Source: Begonia masoniana (taxonomy: Eukaryota; Streptophyta; Magnoliopsida; Cucurbitales; Begoniaceae). From it: a stretch of 64,000 nucleotides of DNA. A program made the position numbers and the translations under genes. The stretch's first letter is position 1. The number at the start of each line of letters is the position of its first letter. Under the pieces are notes generated by a model. It ran no database searches, had not been told where the DNA came from, and was given only the letters and a program-made list of their open reading frames with translations. Shown piece by piece: positions 1 to 12,226 of the stretch. The stretch is from positions 28,057,511 to 28,121,510 of the forward strand of contig CM039509.1 of NCBI GenBank assembly GCA_022432975.1. The letters run 5' to 3'.

Positions 1-2733
1 CACTGAATCCTTCTGTTGTGCATCATTGATCTTTTCCAAAATTGTTGGTTGAACAGTTAACTCAGCGAGCAAGACAGATAACTCTGGAACTATCTCCAAG
101 TCAAATTTCTGAACTTCTGTTCTTAAGGGTATAGACATGGTTGAAACCACGGGCTGCATTGTTGTTGACATCCTACTCAACGCATCAGCTACAGAGTTAG
201 CCTTCCCGGGGTGATACTTGATCTCAAAATCGTAGTCCTTGACAAATTCCAACCAACGTCTCTGTCTCATGTTCAATTCCTTCTGTGTGAAGAGGTACTT
301 TAGACTTTTATGGTCAGAAAACACCTCACATTGCTGTCCATATAGATAGTGCCTCCAAATCTTCAAGGCAAAAACAACAGCAGCTAATTCTAGATCATGA
401 GTGGGGTAATTTTGCTCGTAACTCTTTAGGTGCCTAGAAGCATACGCTATAACTTTACCCTCTTGCATCAAAACACAACCTAAACCAACTTTAGACGCAT
501 CACAGTAAACACTAAATTTTCCTTCTTCGGTTGGGAGGGTCAATACAGGAGCTGTTGTTAACTTCAGTTTTAACGTCTGGAAGCTGTCTTCACAGGCTTC
601 AGTCCAAGAATACTTAATGTCCTTCTTTGTTAAACCTGTCAGGGGTTTAGCTATCATGGAAAATCCCTTGATGAACTTCCTGTAATAGCCTGCCAGTCCA
701 AGGAAGCTGCGGACTTCGCTGGCATTCTTAGGTTGAGGCCAATCCTTTACTGCCTGAATTTTGGTCGGGTCCACAGATATGCCATTAGCAGAAACTACAT
801 GGCCAAGGAAATTAACCTTATCTAACCAAAACTCACACTTAGACAGTTTGGCGTAAAGTTGATGCTCCTTCAATGTCGTCAATACTACTTTCAAATGTTC
901 TTCATGGTCAGCCACAGTTCGGGAATATATCAAGATATCATCTATGAATACAATCACAAACTTATCTAAATACTCACGAAACATCCGGTTCATTAAATCC
1001 ATGAAGGCTGCAGGGGCGTTTGTCAACCCAAACGACATGACTAAGAATTCATAATGTCCATAGCGGGTTCTGAAGGCTGTCTTTGGTATATCTCCTTCTT
1101 TAACCTTCAGTTGGTAATAACCCGAACGTAAATCTATCTTTGAAAATACCTTAGCTCCTTGCAATTGGTCAAACAAATCATCAATCCTGGGTAAGGGGTA
1201 CCTATTCTTGATTGTCAACTTATTTAGTTCCCTGTAGTCTATGCACATTCTAAGAGAACCATCCTTCTTCCTTACAAATAAGACTGGTGCACCCCAAGGA
1301 GAACTACTGGGGCGAATAAATCCCTTGTCAAACAATTCCTGCAGTTGGACCTTCAATTCTTTCAACTCAACAGGTGCCATACGGTAAGGATTCTTAGATA
1401 CAGGTGATGCCTCGGGGTATGTATCAATTACAAACTCTATCTCTCTATCGGGTGGTATACCCGGTAAATCATCTAAGAATGCATCGGGAAACTCTCGGAC
1501 TATAGGAATATCCTGTAGCTCAATTTTATTCTTCACCCGATCATCTATTACACTAGCCAGGTAGCTCTCACAACCACCTCTCAGCATTCGGTATATTTCT
1601 AGTGAGGATATAATTGGTATCTTACTTATTTTAGGAATAGCTTGGAAGGAATAATGATTATCATTTGGGGGTCTAAAATCAACTATTCCAGATCTACAAC
1701 TTATCGTGGCATGATGTCTAAATGACCAATCCATCCCTAATATCACCTCATACCCTTTCATGTCAATGACAATTAACTCCGCATAGAGATCCTTATCCCC
1801 TAAGGACACGACGTCACCCTTAACAATCTGTTCTGAATGTAGGGACTTCCCTGATGGCAACACAACACTATATGACCTTTCAGCTGGTAAGGGTCCTATG
1901 CTATGTTTGCATACAAACAAGGTTGATATAAACGAGTGTGTGGCCCCTGTATCAATAAGTGTATAAGCAGCAAAACCGCAGATCATGATGGTACCTGATA
2001 TGACTGTATGCTGAACAGCTCCCTCATCTTCCATCAACGCATACACTCTGGGTACAACCCTTGCACGGTTCGGGTCTGGCGGCATGGGGCAATCTCTGAC
2101 CATGTGTCCGGTCTTATCACACCTGAAACACCGGCCAGAAAGCAGCTTGCACTCACCAGGGTGGTTCCTCTGACATGTAGGGCATAGAGGCGCCAGAGGT
2201 CTCTTTCCTTTTCCCTGGTCATCATTCTGGTTGAGGGGCCTCTTCGTACCATGCTGTTGTTGCTGTGGTCCCCTGTTCTGTCGTGGCTGCCAACCTTTGT
2301 TCTGACGTGGTGGCGGCTGAGCGTCCTTCATGAGTTTCTTTGGCTGTTCGCGTTGTGCATATGCTGTCATTTCTGCCTCTTCTAGCTCCAAGTCCTTAGC
2401 CGTCACTTCACCATAAGGTACATTATGTATCCCGGCAGTCTTCACTTTCATGTACAGACTTGGCTTCAGTCCTTGAACAAACTGGTAAATCTTATCTTCC
2501 TCATCCTCAATCATACGGGGAGCAAACCGTGATAAAGCATCAAATTCACATATATAATCCGTCACAGAGCCAGTTTGTCATAGATTCATAAACTCCTTCT
2601 TCTTGTTGGCCCGAACAGTCCTATTGAAGTACTTGTCAAAGAAGGCGATCTTGAACATCCCCCAGGTCATAGCTTCGGCATTAGCGGTGCTCTGGATCGA
2701 GTCCCACCAATGCCTTGCACTTAACTCCAAGAC
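1..2733 (-). pseudogene. Element A gag-pol polyprotein (broken, partial)
   Basis: Encodes the retrotransposon capsid and replication enzymes. Reading leftwards: a gag block with RHWWDS and FFDKYF (2590-2730), a CCHC knuckle [15 protein letters not shown] (about 2085-2130), protease DTGATHSF (1930-1953), reverse transcriptase with FIDDIL (about 934-951), RNase H starting FSVYCDAS (about 492-516) and the linker before integrase. One frame is open from 2577 to position 1, about 859 codons, which is unusually intact here. A TGA at 2578-2580 stands where related copies have an Arg or Lys before QTGSV. The gag N-terminus is lost, because codons at 2730 abut the 54-bp array, so no start codon remains. 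Not expected to be functional as it stands. Confidence 0.92.
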
Positions 2734-4192
2734 TAAACCATCATACAACTATCCTTCGGCATCTGCCGATGACGTCAGCCGGAAGACTAAACCATCATAC
2801 AACTATCCTTCGGCATCTGCCGATGACGTCAGCCGGAAGACTAAACCATCATACAACTATCCTTCGGCATCTGCCGATGACGTCAGCCGGAAGACTAAAC
2901 CATCAACAACTATCCTTCGGCATCTGCCGATGACGTCAGCCGGAAGACTAAACCATCATACAACTATCCTTCGGCATCTGCCGATGACGTCAGCCGGAAG
3001 ACTAAACCATCATACAACTATCCTTCGGCATCTGCCGATGACGTCAGCCGGAAGACTAAACCATCATACAACTATCCTTCGGCATCTGCCGATGACGTCA
3101 GCCGGAAGACTAAACCATCATACAACTATCCTTCGGCATCTGCCGATGACGTCAGCCGGAAGACTAAACCATCAACAACTATCCTTCGGCATCTGCCGAT
3201 GACGTCAGCCGGAAGACTAAACCATCATACAACTATCCTTCGGCATCTGCCGATGACGTCAGCCGGAAGACTAAACCATCATACAACTATCCTTCGGCAT
3301 CTGCCGATGACGTCAGCCGGAAGACTAAACCATCATACAACTATCCTTCGGCATCTGCCGATGACGTCAGCCGGAAGACTAAACCATCATACAACTATCC
3401 TTCGGCATCTGCCGATGACGTCAGCCGGAAGACTAAACCATCATACAACTATCCTTCGGCATCTGCCGATGACGTCAGCCGGAAGACTAAACCATCAACA
3501 ACTATTCTTTCGGCATCTGCCGATGACGTCAGCCGGAAGACTAAACCATCATACAACTATCCTTCGGCATCTGCCGATGACGTCAGCCGGAAGACTAAAC
3601 CATCATACAACTATCCTTCGGCATCTGCCGATGACGTCAGCCGGAAGACTAAACCATCATACAACTATCCTTCGGCATCTGCCGATGACGTCAGCCGGAA
3701 GACTAAACCATCATACAACTATCCTTCGGCATCTGCCGATGACGTCAGCCGGAAGACTAAACCATCATACAACTATCCTTCGGCATCTGCCGATGACGTC
3801 AGCCGGAAGACTAAACCATCATACAACTATCCTTCGGCATCTGCCGATGACGTCAGCCGGAAGACTAAACCATCATACAACTATCCTTCGGCATCTGCCG
3901 ATGACGTCAGCCGGAAGACTAAACCATCAACAACTATTCTTTCGGCATCTGCCGATGACGTCAGCCGGAAGACTAAACCATCATACAACTATCCTTCGGC
4001 ATCTGCCGATGACGTCAGCCGGAAGACTAAACCATCATACAACTATCCTTCGGCATCTGCCGATGACGTCAGCCGGAAGACTAAACCATCAAACAATTAA
4101 ACTCTCGGCATCTGCCGATGACGTCAACCGGAAGACTAAACCATCAACAACTATTCTTTCGGCATCTGCCGATGACGTCAGCCGGAAGACTA
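2729..4192 (-). repeat. 54-bp minisatellite, about 27 copies
   Basis: Near-identical head-to-tail copies of a 54-bp unit; a few are 53-55 bp. Each copy contains GGCATCTGCC (GGCA/TGCC arms), the perfect palindrome TGACGTCA and AAGACTAAACC. Because 54 is a multiple of three, long but meaningless open frames cross the array. S5 carries the ancestral, barely repeated version at about 49670-49760, with TGACGTCATCCGGAAGACT and CATCTGCCGATGACGTCAG. The array therefore grew from an LTR segment. Variant units with CATCAACAAC in place of CATCATACAAC recur at intervals, which suggests blocks were copied together. The last two units (4088-4185) are the most diverged. Confidence 0.95.
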
Positions 4193-4807
4193 CCTCTTCC
4201 AGCTTCCGTCTTACGGTAGAGAACTCTAAATCATCAAATGACTCCTTCCAACAGAGAGAAAACACAACTCATTCAAAATGCATATAGCGGAAAACTTAAG
4301 CAACAGACCATTTATAAATCTATATAATCATTCCCTGACTCAGTGATCCACTAGACAGTTTCAAAGCTCAACGTTTTAAAATAATCTCATCCTACTTAGC
4401 TACCATGTCCTTTAACATACTGTAACATAAGAGTCTTAACCAGGGGTCATAAGTCGCCTCTCCAGTCCCACACTGTCACCTTGAGCATCCTCCAGCAACC
4501 AGCCTTAAGCATCCTCTTGAACATAAACATCCTCACCTGAACCTTCTTCACCTACACCATAAGGTTTAACTATAAGCCTAATGCTTAGTAAGGATGCATG
4601 CTGACAGATATACATGAGTACACAATTTAAAGAGACATAAGTTCATAAACCATTCATCATTCGTGTTCATCTTTATCTTTTACATAACATGTATTAAGGC
4701 AGGAGACGAGGGAGGAAGACAGGGGTACATAGTCATTGCCTATCGCGCAGTCATACATAATCATTTGCCTATCGCGGCAATCATGATACATCACTGCGGC
4801 CTCCCCA

Positions 4808-5413
4808 GTGGGAGAATTCGCGAGCCTGAGATTTCGCGAGTCATACATATCATTAACTCGGCCTCCACCAGTGGGAGATTTCGCGAGTCATACATATCAT
4901 TAACTCGGCCTCCACCAGTGGGAGATTTCGCGAGTCATACATATCATTAACTCGGCCTCCACCAGTGGGAGATTTCGCGAGTCATACATATCATTAACTC
5001 GGCCTCCACCAGTGGGAGATTTCGCGAGTCATACATATCATTAACTCGGCCTCCACCAGTGGGAGAATTCGCGAGTCATACATATCATTAACTCGGCCTC
5101 CACCAGTGGGAGATTTCGCGAGTCATACATATCATTAACTCGGCCTCCACCAGTGGGAGATTTCGCGAGTCATACATATCATTAACTCGGCCTCCACCAG
5201 TGGGAGATTTCGCGAGTCATACATATCATTAACTCGGCCTCCACCAGTGGGAGATTTCGCGAGTCATACATATCATTAACTCGGCCTCCACCAGTGGGAG
5301 ATTTCGCGAGTCATACATATCATTAACTCGGCCTCCACCAGTGGGAGATTTCGCGAGTCATACATATCATTAACTCGGCCTCCACCAGTGGGAGAATTCG
5401 CGAGTCATACATA
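4808..5413 (-). repeat. 47-bp minisatellite, 13 copies
   Basis: Tandem units containing CCTCCACCAGTGGGAGATTT and CGCGAGTCATACATATCATT. They lie inside the intron-like module of element A's LTR. First, sixth and last copies have GGGAGAATTCGCG in place of GGGAGATTTCGCG. Element D's LTRs hold three degenerate copies of the same theme at the same relative place (25631-25755 and 43862-43985, CCCCCACCAG and GGAGGATCCGCGA), so a shared seed was amplified only in A. Confidence 0.93.
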
Positions 5414-6218
5414 ACATAGTCTTTCCCCGCTCTGCACTTAATCTTGGTTACATTTGCTTTTCATATTCTCAACTTAATCATAACAGGAACACAGTGCATA
5501 GACATAAAGTTCATAGAGAGAAGTCACATCATGAGGACAAGTAAAACATCCTATAACTTTACATTTACTTACACAACTTCTTCATATCGTGGAAATAACA
5601 AATCATAGTCAATAAGCTAACATCTCAGTGATTTCCTAATACCCTTGCGGTGTAGGGCCCTAGTGGCCGGAAATCTTAACACATTCACTTACCTGGATTC
5701 CTCAGCAATCCGAGCTTCTTTCCTTAAACTTCTTCACCTAAAACATGTACATTACAGTAGTTAAAACAAAGTCCTAATAGTCCTAATCATAAACCATCCT
5801 AGGATCTAATAGCTAAAGTCATTCCGATTCCTCTGTTTGACACACTGCAGTCTGAAATCCGAAACTAGGTGGACAGGTTTTACCATTGGTTAAATCCGAG
5901 TTGGTTACTTAAAATGTTCAGAATCGATTCAGGATGACATTTCTACTCTCAGATTTTGAAAAGTCTTAAACTACTCGGCCACTGCTAAAAATATCCGAAC
6001 TCAGTGCTGAACTGAAAACAGAGCTCTATTTACTAATGAATGACTACATTGTCCATTTCATACCTCGGGTGTGGATTTGCAGAGAAGAGCAAGCTCGAAA
6101 CCAGCCGTCGGTAAAGGGAAGTTTTGGTAGCCGAGAGCAAGAACTTGGGAGAGAAGAAATCGCCGAGAGGGAATGTCGGCTACAGTGGTAATAAAATGAG
6201 ATTTAAAGTTTCCATTTC

Positions 6219-6228
6219 CTATTTATAC
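6219..6228 (-). promoter_or_regulatory. TATA box of element A 5' LTR
   Basis: The minus strand reads TATAAATAGG, about 160 bp inside the LTR 5' terminus. The position and the perfect plant TATA consensus suggest the U3 core promoter that starts the element's genomic RNA. No transcription data are available here. Confidence 0.6.
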
Positions 6229-6387
6229 CTAATCCATCAATTCTAATTACTAAACTGCCACCCAACCTAGTTTTACTCAACTTGTAATAATTTTATCTTA
6301 ACATTAGATTTAAATCATAAAGGTTAAATAAGAGGGTGACGATGAAAATGGTCAGAAAATCACCTGGCCGAAGTGTCGGGTGTTACA

Positions 6388-9300
6388 CTGTCTTTGTCAA
6401 ACGATCCACAATTACCCAGATGCCATCGTGCCCTTTTGTCATTCTTGGGAGTCTAACAATGAAATCTATAGAGATTTGCTCCCATTTCCACTCCGAAAAC
6501 GGCAGTGGTTGTAAGGTTCCGGCTGGCTGTTGGTGTTCTGCCTTAACCTGTTGGCAAACCAGGCAGGTTTCCACATACCTGGCAATCTCTCTCTTTATGT
6601 TTGGCCACCAAAAATGTTGTCTCAGGTCTCTGTACATTTTTGTGCTCCCCGGATGCACTGAGTATGCCAAGGAGTGTGCCTCGGTTAAAATCTCTCTCTT
6701 CAGTTCATCATCACTAGGCACGTACCACCTGTGCCTAAATTTTAATACTCCTTCATCTGTCAGGTTGAAATCAGACGAACTTTTAGATGTCATGCTCATT
6801 CGATGCTTTTCACACTCCAAATCATTCTGTTGAGCTTCTCGTATTCTGTTCAAAATTGTCGGTCTAAGAGAAATGTTGGTGAGCATGCTGGACAACTCTG
6901 CCACAATCTCCACATCAAACTTCTCAATCTCAGACCACAACGTCAGAGACATCGCTGCAAGCGAAGGCTGACTCGTAGTAGGCATCCTGCTCAAAGCATC
7001 AGCGACTTTATTTGCCTTTCCCGGGTGGTATTTAATTTCGAAGTCATAATCTTTAACGAACTCCAACCACCTTCGCTGTCGCATATTAAGTTCTTTCTGC
7101 CTAAACAAGTACTTTAAGCTTCTGTGATCGGAAAACACCTCACACTGCTGCCCATACAGATAGTGTCTCCAGATTTTTAAAGCAAAGACAACCGCTGCAA
7201 GCTCAAGGTCGTGTGTCGGATAATTTTGCTCGTACGGCTTCAACTGCCGAGAAGTATAGGCAATGACCCTGCCTTCCTGCATCCATTCGCATCCCAGTCC
7301 GACCCTTGAGGCGTCACAGTAAATACTGAACTTATCACCCTCAACTGGCAGTGTCAGAACTGGAGCCGTAGTCAATCTCTGTTTTAGCTTCATAAAACTC
7401 TTTTCACATGCGGGCGACCATACAAACTTCTCATTTTTTCTCATCAATCGGGATAGAGGGACTGCTATCTTTGAAAATCCCTCAATGAACTTTCTGTAAT
7501 ATCCAGCCAAGCCGAGAAATGCTCGTACCTCTCGCACATTTTTAGGCTGTGGCCAATCTCTGACAACTTCAATCTTTGTCGGATCTACTGAGATTCCCTC
7601 CTGAGATATGATATGGCCGAGAAAGCTTATTCTGTCCAGCTAAAACTCGTACTTAGAGAACTTTGGGTAAAGCTGGCGTCGTTGTAAAACTTCCAAAACT
7701 ATCCGTAGGTGCCCTTCGTGTTCCTCTTTCGTCTTCGAATAGATCAATATGTCATCAATGAACACGACCACAAATTTGTCCAAATATTCCTTGAACACAC
7801 AGTTCATTAAGTCCATAAATGCTGCAGGAGCATTCGTGAGTCCAAAAGACATAACGAGAAACTCATAATGTCCATACCTCGTTCGGAAGGCCATTTTCTG
7901 TACATCTTCCCTTCGGACCTTCAACTAATAGTAACCCGAGCGCATGCCAATCCTTGAAAACACTCGGGCACCCTGCAGCTGATCAAATAGGTCGTCAATC
8001 CGGGGCAGTGGATACTTATTCTTCACCGTTAGCTTATTCAACTCTCTATAATCGATGCACATTCGGAGAGTTCCGTCCTTCTTTTTGACAAACAAAACTG
8101 GCGCACCCCAAGGAGAGAAACTGGGTCGAATGAACCCCTTGTCTAACAAATCTTCCAATTGAGACTTCAGCTCCTTTAATTCAGCAGGTGCTAGTCTGTA
8201 AGGATTCTTTGACACAGGCATAGAGCCTGGATACACATCAATCACAAACTCAATCTCTCTGTCCGGCGGTAATCCGGGAAGATCATCGAGAAAGATCTCA
8301 GAGAATTCTCTAACCACCGGAAGGTCCTCTAGTTTTACCTCGCTGAGCAACCGAGTATCAATCACGGTAGCAAGATAAACAGAGCATTCGCCCTTAAACT
8401 TCATAGAATAAGAAATAGGTGACCCACTTGACCTATTTAATACCTGATATGAGAACTGTTCCTTATCCAGAGGCTGAAAAGTTACCAACCCAGATCGACA
8501 ATCAATGGTGGCAAAATGACGTGAAAGCCAATCCATTCCCAGAATTAGATCGTACTGCTCTATGCTCATAACTATCAGGTAAGCATAGAGGGTATTAATC
8601 CTTACCGAGACAACGTTGCCTTGGAAGACACAATCAGACTGCATAAGAGCTCCCGAAGGCAGCATCACTCTATACTCATATTCTGCTAACTCAGACACTA
8701 ACCCTAATCTAGCCATGCAAGCAGTTGAAATGAATAAGTGCGTAGCTCCAGTGTCTATCAAAGAAAATACTGGTACACCCATGACTAAAATAGTACTTGC
8801 TATGACGGATGGATGAGCCTCGTCGTCGATATCACCAGGCTCAATAAATGCAAAAATTCTCAGCATAACTCTTCGCTGATCTCTGCCCTGTTGATTTTTG
8901 CCTGGCTGATTTCGGTCCAATAATGGGCAGTTCATGATATAATGGCTGACCTCTCCGCATCTATAACAGCTGTTGGTACCCATCCGACATTTGCCAAAAT
9001 GTTCCTTCTCGCACTTAGGACAAATAGGCTTTTGAGTAGCCCCCTGAACCTGCTTCCCTTTGCCCTAATCATTTCCTCCTTCGTAAGGCCTTTTAACGCC
9101 TCTTTACTGTTGTGGTTGTCCTCTGGGTTGCCAGCCTCGATTCCGTACCTGAGGCTAAATCTCGCGAAAGAAGCCTTTAGCAGGCTCTCTAGGTTTAACA
9201 CAGGTCAATTCTGCAGCCTCAAAGTCCAGAGCTCTAGCTGCGATATAGGAATAGGGCACATCTATAATTTTAGATACAATAATGTTCATCCATATCTCTG

Positions 9301-9736
9301 GATTTAGCCCCTCCATAAACTGGTGCACCTTGTCTTCGTTATCACTTACTAGGCGTGGTGCAAATCTCAATAGAGCTTCAAATTTTCAAATATACTCTGC
9401 AACTGAACCCGTCTGCTTCAGCTGCGTAAACTCATTCCTCTTAGCGACCCTCATAGTGTGGCTGAAATACTTATCAAAAAACACGATTTTGAACCGCTCC
9501 CATCTCATCAATGTCACATCCGTAGTAGCCTTAACAGAATCCCACCAAGACCGGGCATCCAAGGCTAGGTGGAAAGTAACGCACGCGACCTTTTCAGCAT
9601 TGTCCACTTTGGCATACGCCAACATGTCCTCCATCGTTCGAATCCACTCCTTGGCAATAGAGGGGTCCGTAGATTGTCCGTTGAATATTGGAGGCCGTAA
9701 CTTCTGAAACCTCTCCATCCTGTGGTTGCTCGGAAC
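6388..9736 (-). pseudogene. Element F gag-pol (5' portion, through part of integrase)
   Basis: Minus-strand Tekay/Del-type polyprotein. Order leftwards: gag with RSWWDS and FFDKYF (9386-9718), knuckle [15 protein letters not shown] (about 8928-8975), protease DTGATHLF (about 8740-8765), RT FIDDIL (about 7745-7765), RNase H FSIYCDAS (about 7310-7335), integrase zinc finger ending [10 protein letters not shown] and the start of the catalytic core at DRLTK, where A is inserted (6387/6388). Gag through pol is one frame broken by stops at 9386-9388, 9155-9157, 9104-9106, 9065-9067, 7925-7927 (CAG to TAG relative to H) and 7640-7642 (TGG to TAG). The gag N-terminus is cut at 9736, where SIRE sits. 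F's 5' LTR is at 20882-23029 and its 3' end at 33369-36104. Confidence 0.92.
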
Positions 9737-12226
9737 TGTTGACTTAATTAGTGTTTAAGTCTAACTAAGTTTTTGATGATGTATTTAAATGTTAAATATG
9801 TAATTTGATTATGTTTATTAAATGAGTGAAATGAAGAACTCCACCGCTCGCTAAACGACAAAGGCGGATGAGTGAAATGAAGAAGTCCACCGCTCGCTAA
9901 ACGACAAAGGCGGATGAGTGAAATGAAGAAGTCCACCGCTCGCTAAACGACAAAGGCGGATGAGTGAAATGAAGAAGTCCACCGCTCGCTAAACGACAAA
10001 GGCGGATGAGTGAAATGAAGAAGTCCACCGCTCGCTAAACGACAAAGGCGGATGAGTGAAATGAAGAACTCCACCGCTCGCTAAACGACAAAGGCGGATG
10101 AGTGAAATGAAGAAGTCCACCGCTCGCTAAACGACAAAGGCGGATGAGTGAAATGAAGAAGTCCACCGCTCGCTAAACGACAAAGGCGGATGAGTGAAAT
10201 GAAGAAGTCCACCGCTCGCTAAACGACAAAGGCGGATGAGTGAAATGAAGAAGTCCACCGCTCGCTAAACGACAAAGGCGGATGAGTGAAATGAAGAAGT
10301 CCACCGCTCGCTAAACGACAAAGGCGGATGAGTGAAATGAAGAACTCCACCGCTCGCTAAACGACAAAGGCGGATGAGTGAAATGAAGAAGTCCACCGCT
10401 CGCTAAACGACAAAGGCGGATGAGTGAAATGAAGAAGTCCACCGCTCGCTAAACGACAAAGGCGGATGAGTGAAATGAAGAAGTCCACCGCTCGCTAAAC
10501 GACAAAGGCGGATGAGTGAAATGAAGAAGTCCACCGCTCGCTAAACGACAAAGGCGGATGAGTGAAATGAAGAAGTCCACCGCTCGCTAAACGACAAAGG
10601 CGGATGAGTGAAATGAAGAACTCCACCGCTCGCTAAACGACAAAGGCGGATGAGTGAAATGAAGAACTCCACCGCTCGCTAAACGACAAAGGCGGATGAG
10701 TGAAATGAAGAACTCCACCGCTCGCTAAACGACAAAGGCGGATGAGTGAAATGAAGAAGTCCACCGCTCGCTAAACGACAAAGGCGGATGAGTGAAATGA
10801 AGAAGTCCACCGCTCGCTAAACGACAAAGGCGGATGAGTGAAATGAAGAAGTCCACCGCTCGCTAAACGACAAAGGCGGATGAGTGAAATGAAGAACTCC
10901 ACCGCTCGCTAAACGACAAAGGCGGATGAGTGAAATGAAGAAGTCCACCGCTCGCTAAACGACAAAGGCGGATGAGTGAAATGAAGAACTCCACCGCTCG
11001 CTAAACGACAAAGGCGGATGAGTGAAATGAAGAAGTCCACCGCTCGCTAAACGACAAAGGCGGATGAGTGAAATGAAGAAGTCCACCGCTCGCTAAACGA
11101 CAAAGGCGGATGAGTGAAATGAAGAAGTCCACCGCTCGCTAAACGACAAAGGCGGATGAGTGAAATGAAGAAGTCCACCGCTCGCTAAACGACAAAGGCG
11201 GATGAGTGAAATGAAGAACTCCACCGCTCGCTAAACGACAAAGGCGGATGAGTGAAATGAAGAACTCCACCGCTCGCTAAACGACAAAGGCGGATGAGTG
11301 AAATGAAGAACTCCACCGCTCGCTAAACGACAAAGGCGGATGAGTGAAATGAAGAAGTCCACCGCTCGCTAAACGACAAAGGCGGATGAGTGAAATGAAG
11401 AACTCCACCGCTCGCTAAACGACAAAGGCGGATGAGTGAAATGAAGAACTCCACCGCTCGCTAAACGACAAAGGCGGATGAGAGAAAATGAAGAAGTCCA
11501 CCGCTCGCTAAACGACAAAGGCGGTTGAGTGAAACGAAGAACTCCACCGCTAGCTAAACGACAAAGACGGATGAGATAAAAGCTTCATCATCCGATACCG
11601 GTTAGCAGGATAGCGCTTTCTTATCCGATGCCGGTTCAGTGATTTAAAGATTCATCATCCTATGCCGGTTCAACATTTTGAAATTCCATCCACCGATGGC
11701 GGTTCAAGATTAAAACAACATTGCCTTCCGCCAAATTTTAAATATAGCGCGAAAGCTACAGTGTACCTCGCCCAGAAGCTTAAAGTCCAAAACATTAATG
11801 GCGTCAGGCGACTTGCGCTTTCAAAAAGCAACGGCTACCTGTATTTGTACGAAAGCTGCTCCAACGGTAACAAAGTTTCCATTATTGGATAAGGAGCATT
11901 GAAGTCAAGAGCCGTTTTGAAGACAGAGTATTTAAGCCAAGGTTAGAGCACGAAGGAACAACTTTTGCGAATTTTATTCTTGAGCCCTAACTTGTGATTA
12001 GTCATACTCTGTATTGTTCAACTACATCTCTCGACTCCTAAACTTGAGAATTTTATTTGAAAGTTTGTAGTTTGTTGTACTCATTCATTCAAACCTGTAA
12101 AACCTGAAAGGCAGTGGATTGACGCCCGTCAAGTTCAATTCAGATCTGTAAAAGGCAGTTGATCGGAGCCCGAAATTTCGATCTGTTTATTCTCGAGAGG
12201 AGAAGGTTAAGGATCTTCAAGGGGTG
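9737..12226 (+). repeat. SIRE 5' LTR with internal array and deleted 3' end
   Basis: The first 90 bp match the 3' LTR. A 46-bp array (9827-11572) follows, then about 650 bp matching the 3' LTR, including ATCCACCGATGGCGG, a TATTTAAG box near 11933 and AAGGATCTTCAAGGGGTGA. Homology ends at about 12226, in a GGTGA shared by the LTR and gag. The last 174 bp of the LTR, present at 20703-20876, are absent. The 5' LTR also lacks the 3' LTR stretch at 19650-19785, so the array has replaced unique sequence. Confidence 0.9.
9827..11572 (+). repeat. 46-bp minisatellite, 38 copies, in the SIRE 5' LTR
   Basis: The unit contains TCCACCGCTCGCTAAACGAC and AAAGGCGGATGAG. Two variants alternate, AAGTCC (G) and AACTCC (C). 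The order I read is C GGGG C GGGGG C GGGGG CCC GGG C G C GGGG CCC G CC G C. Only the last two copies (11473 onward) carry other substitutions. The 3' LTR has about five mostly degenerate copies (19790-20047). LTRs are identical at insertion, so expansion in the 5' LTR, or loss in the 3' LTR, came after integration. Confidence 0.96.

Larger units (their letters stand above)
1..6387 (-). mobile_element. Ty3/gypsy retrotransposon A (Tekay/Del-type), 5' two thirds
   Basis: Minus-strand chromovirus-type element. From right to left it has a 5' LTR (right end TGTTACA at 6381-6387, the reverse complement of TGTAACA), then gag, protease, RT and RNase H to the window edge. It interrupts the integrase frame of element F, which resumes at 6388. 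The LTR body matches solo LTR S5 (48952-51394), so that family is A's family. The distal end of the 5' LTR, the primer-binding site, the leader and the gag start are missing: minisatellite DNA runs directly into gag at about 2729. The integrase and 3' LTR should lie beyond the left edge, so its target duplication cannot be checked. The clade call rests on protein similarity to D, F and H and on the TGTAACACCC LTR terminus. Confidence 0.9.
2729..6387 (-). repeat. 5' LTR of element A, expanded and truncated
   Basis: The right end is the LTR 5' terminus (reverse complement TGTAACACCC); the left end is eroded. The order from 6387 leftwards matches S5: TATA region, a leader with CCGAGAG motifs, an intron-like module (donor GT at 5692, GGCC-N5-GGCC hairpin 5656-5668, acceptor AG at 4551), then the CATCTGCCGATGACGTCA zone. 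Two minisatellites lie inside: a 47-bp array (4808-5413) and a 54-bp array (2729-4192). Compared with S5, roughly the last 700 bp of the LTR are missing and the arrays take their place, giving about 3.66 kb in total. Confidence 0.85.

Noticed and set aside
2603..4287. Long open frames of 199 and 362 codons
   Set aside because: They are translations of the 54-bp array (a multiple of three) in two phases, with repeated RLNHHTTILRHLPMTSAG; not genes.
2729..11572. CRISPR-like regular repeats
   Set aside because: Units are strictly tandem with no unique spacers, there are no cas genes, and they lie inside plant LTRs.
11662..11892. 76-codon frame starting MPVQHFE, repeated at 20137-20367
   Set aside because: Present in both SIRE LTRs simply because LTRs are duplicates. 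Composition is non-protein-like and it lies across the U3/R area.
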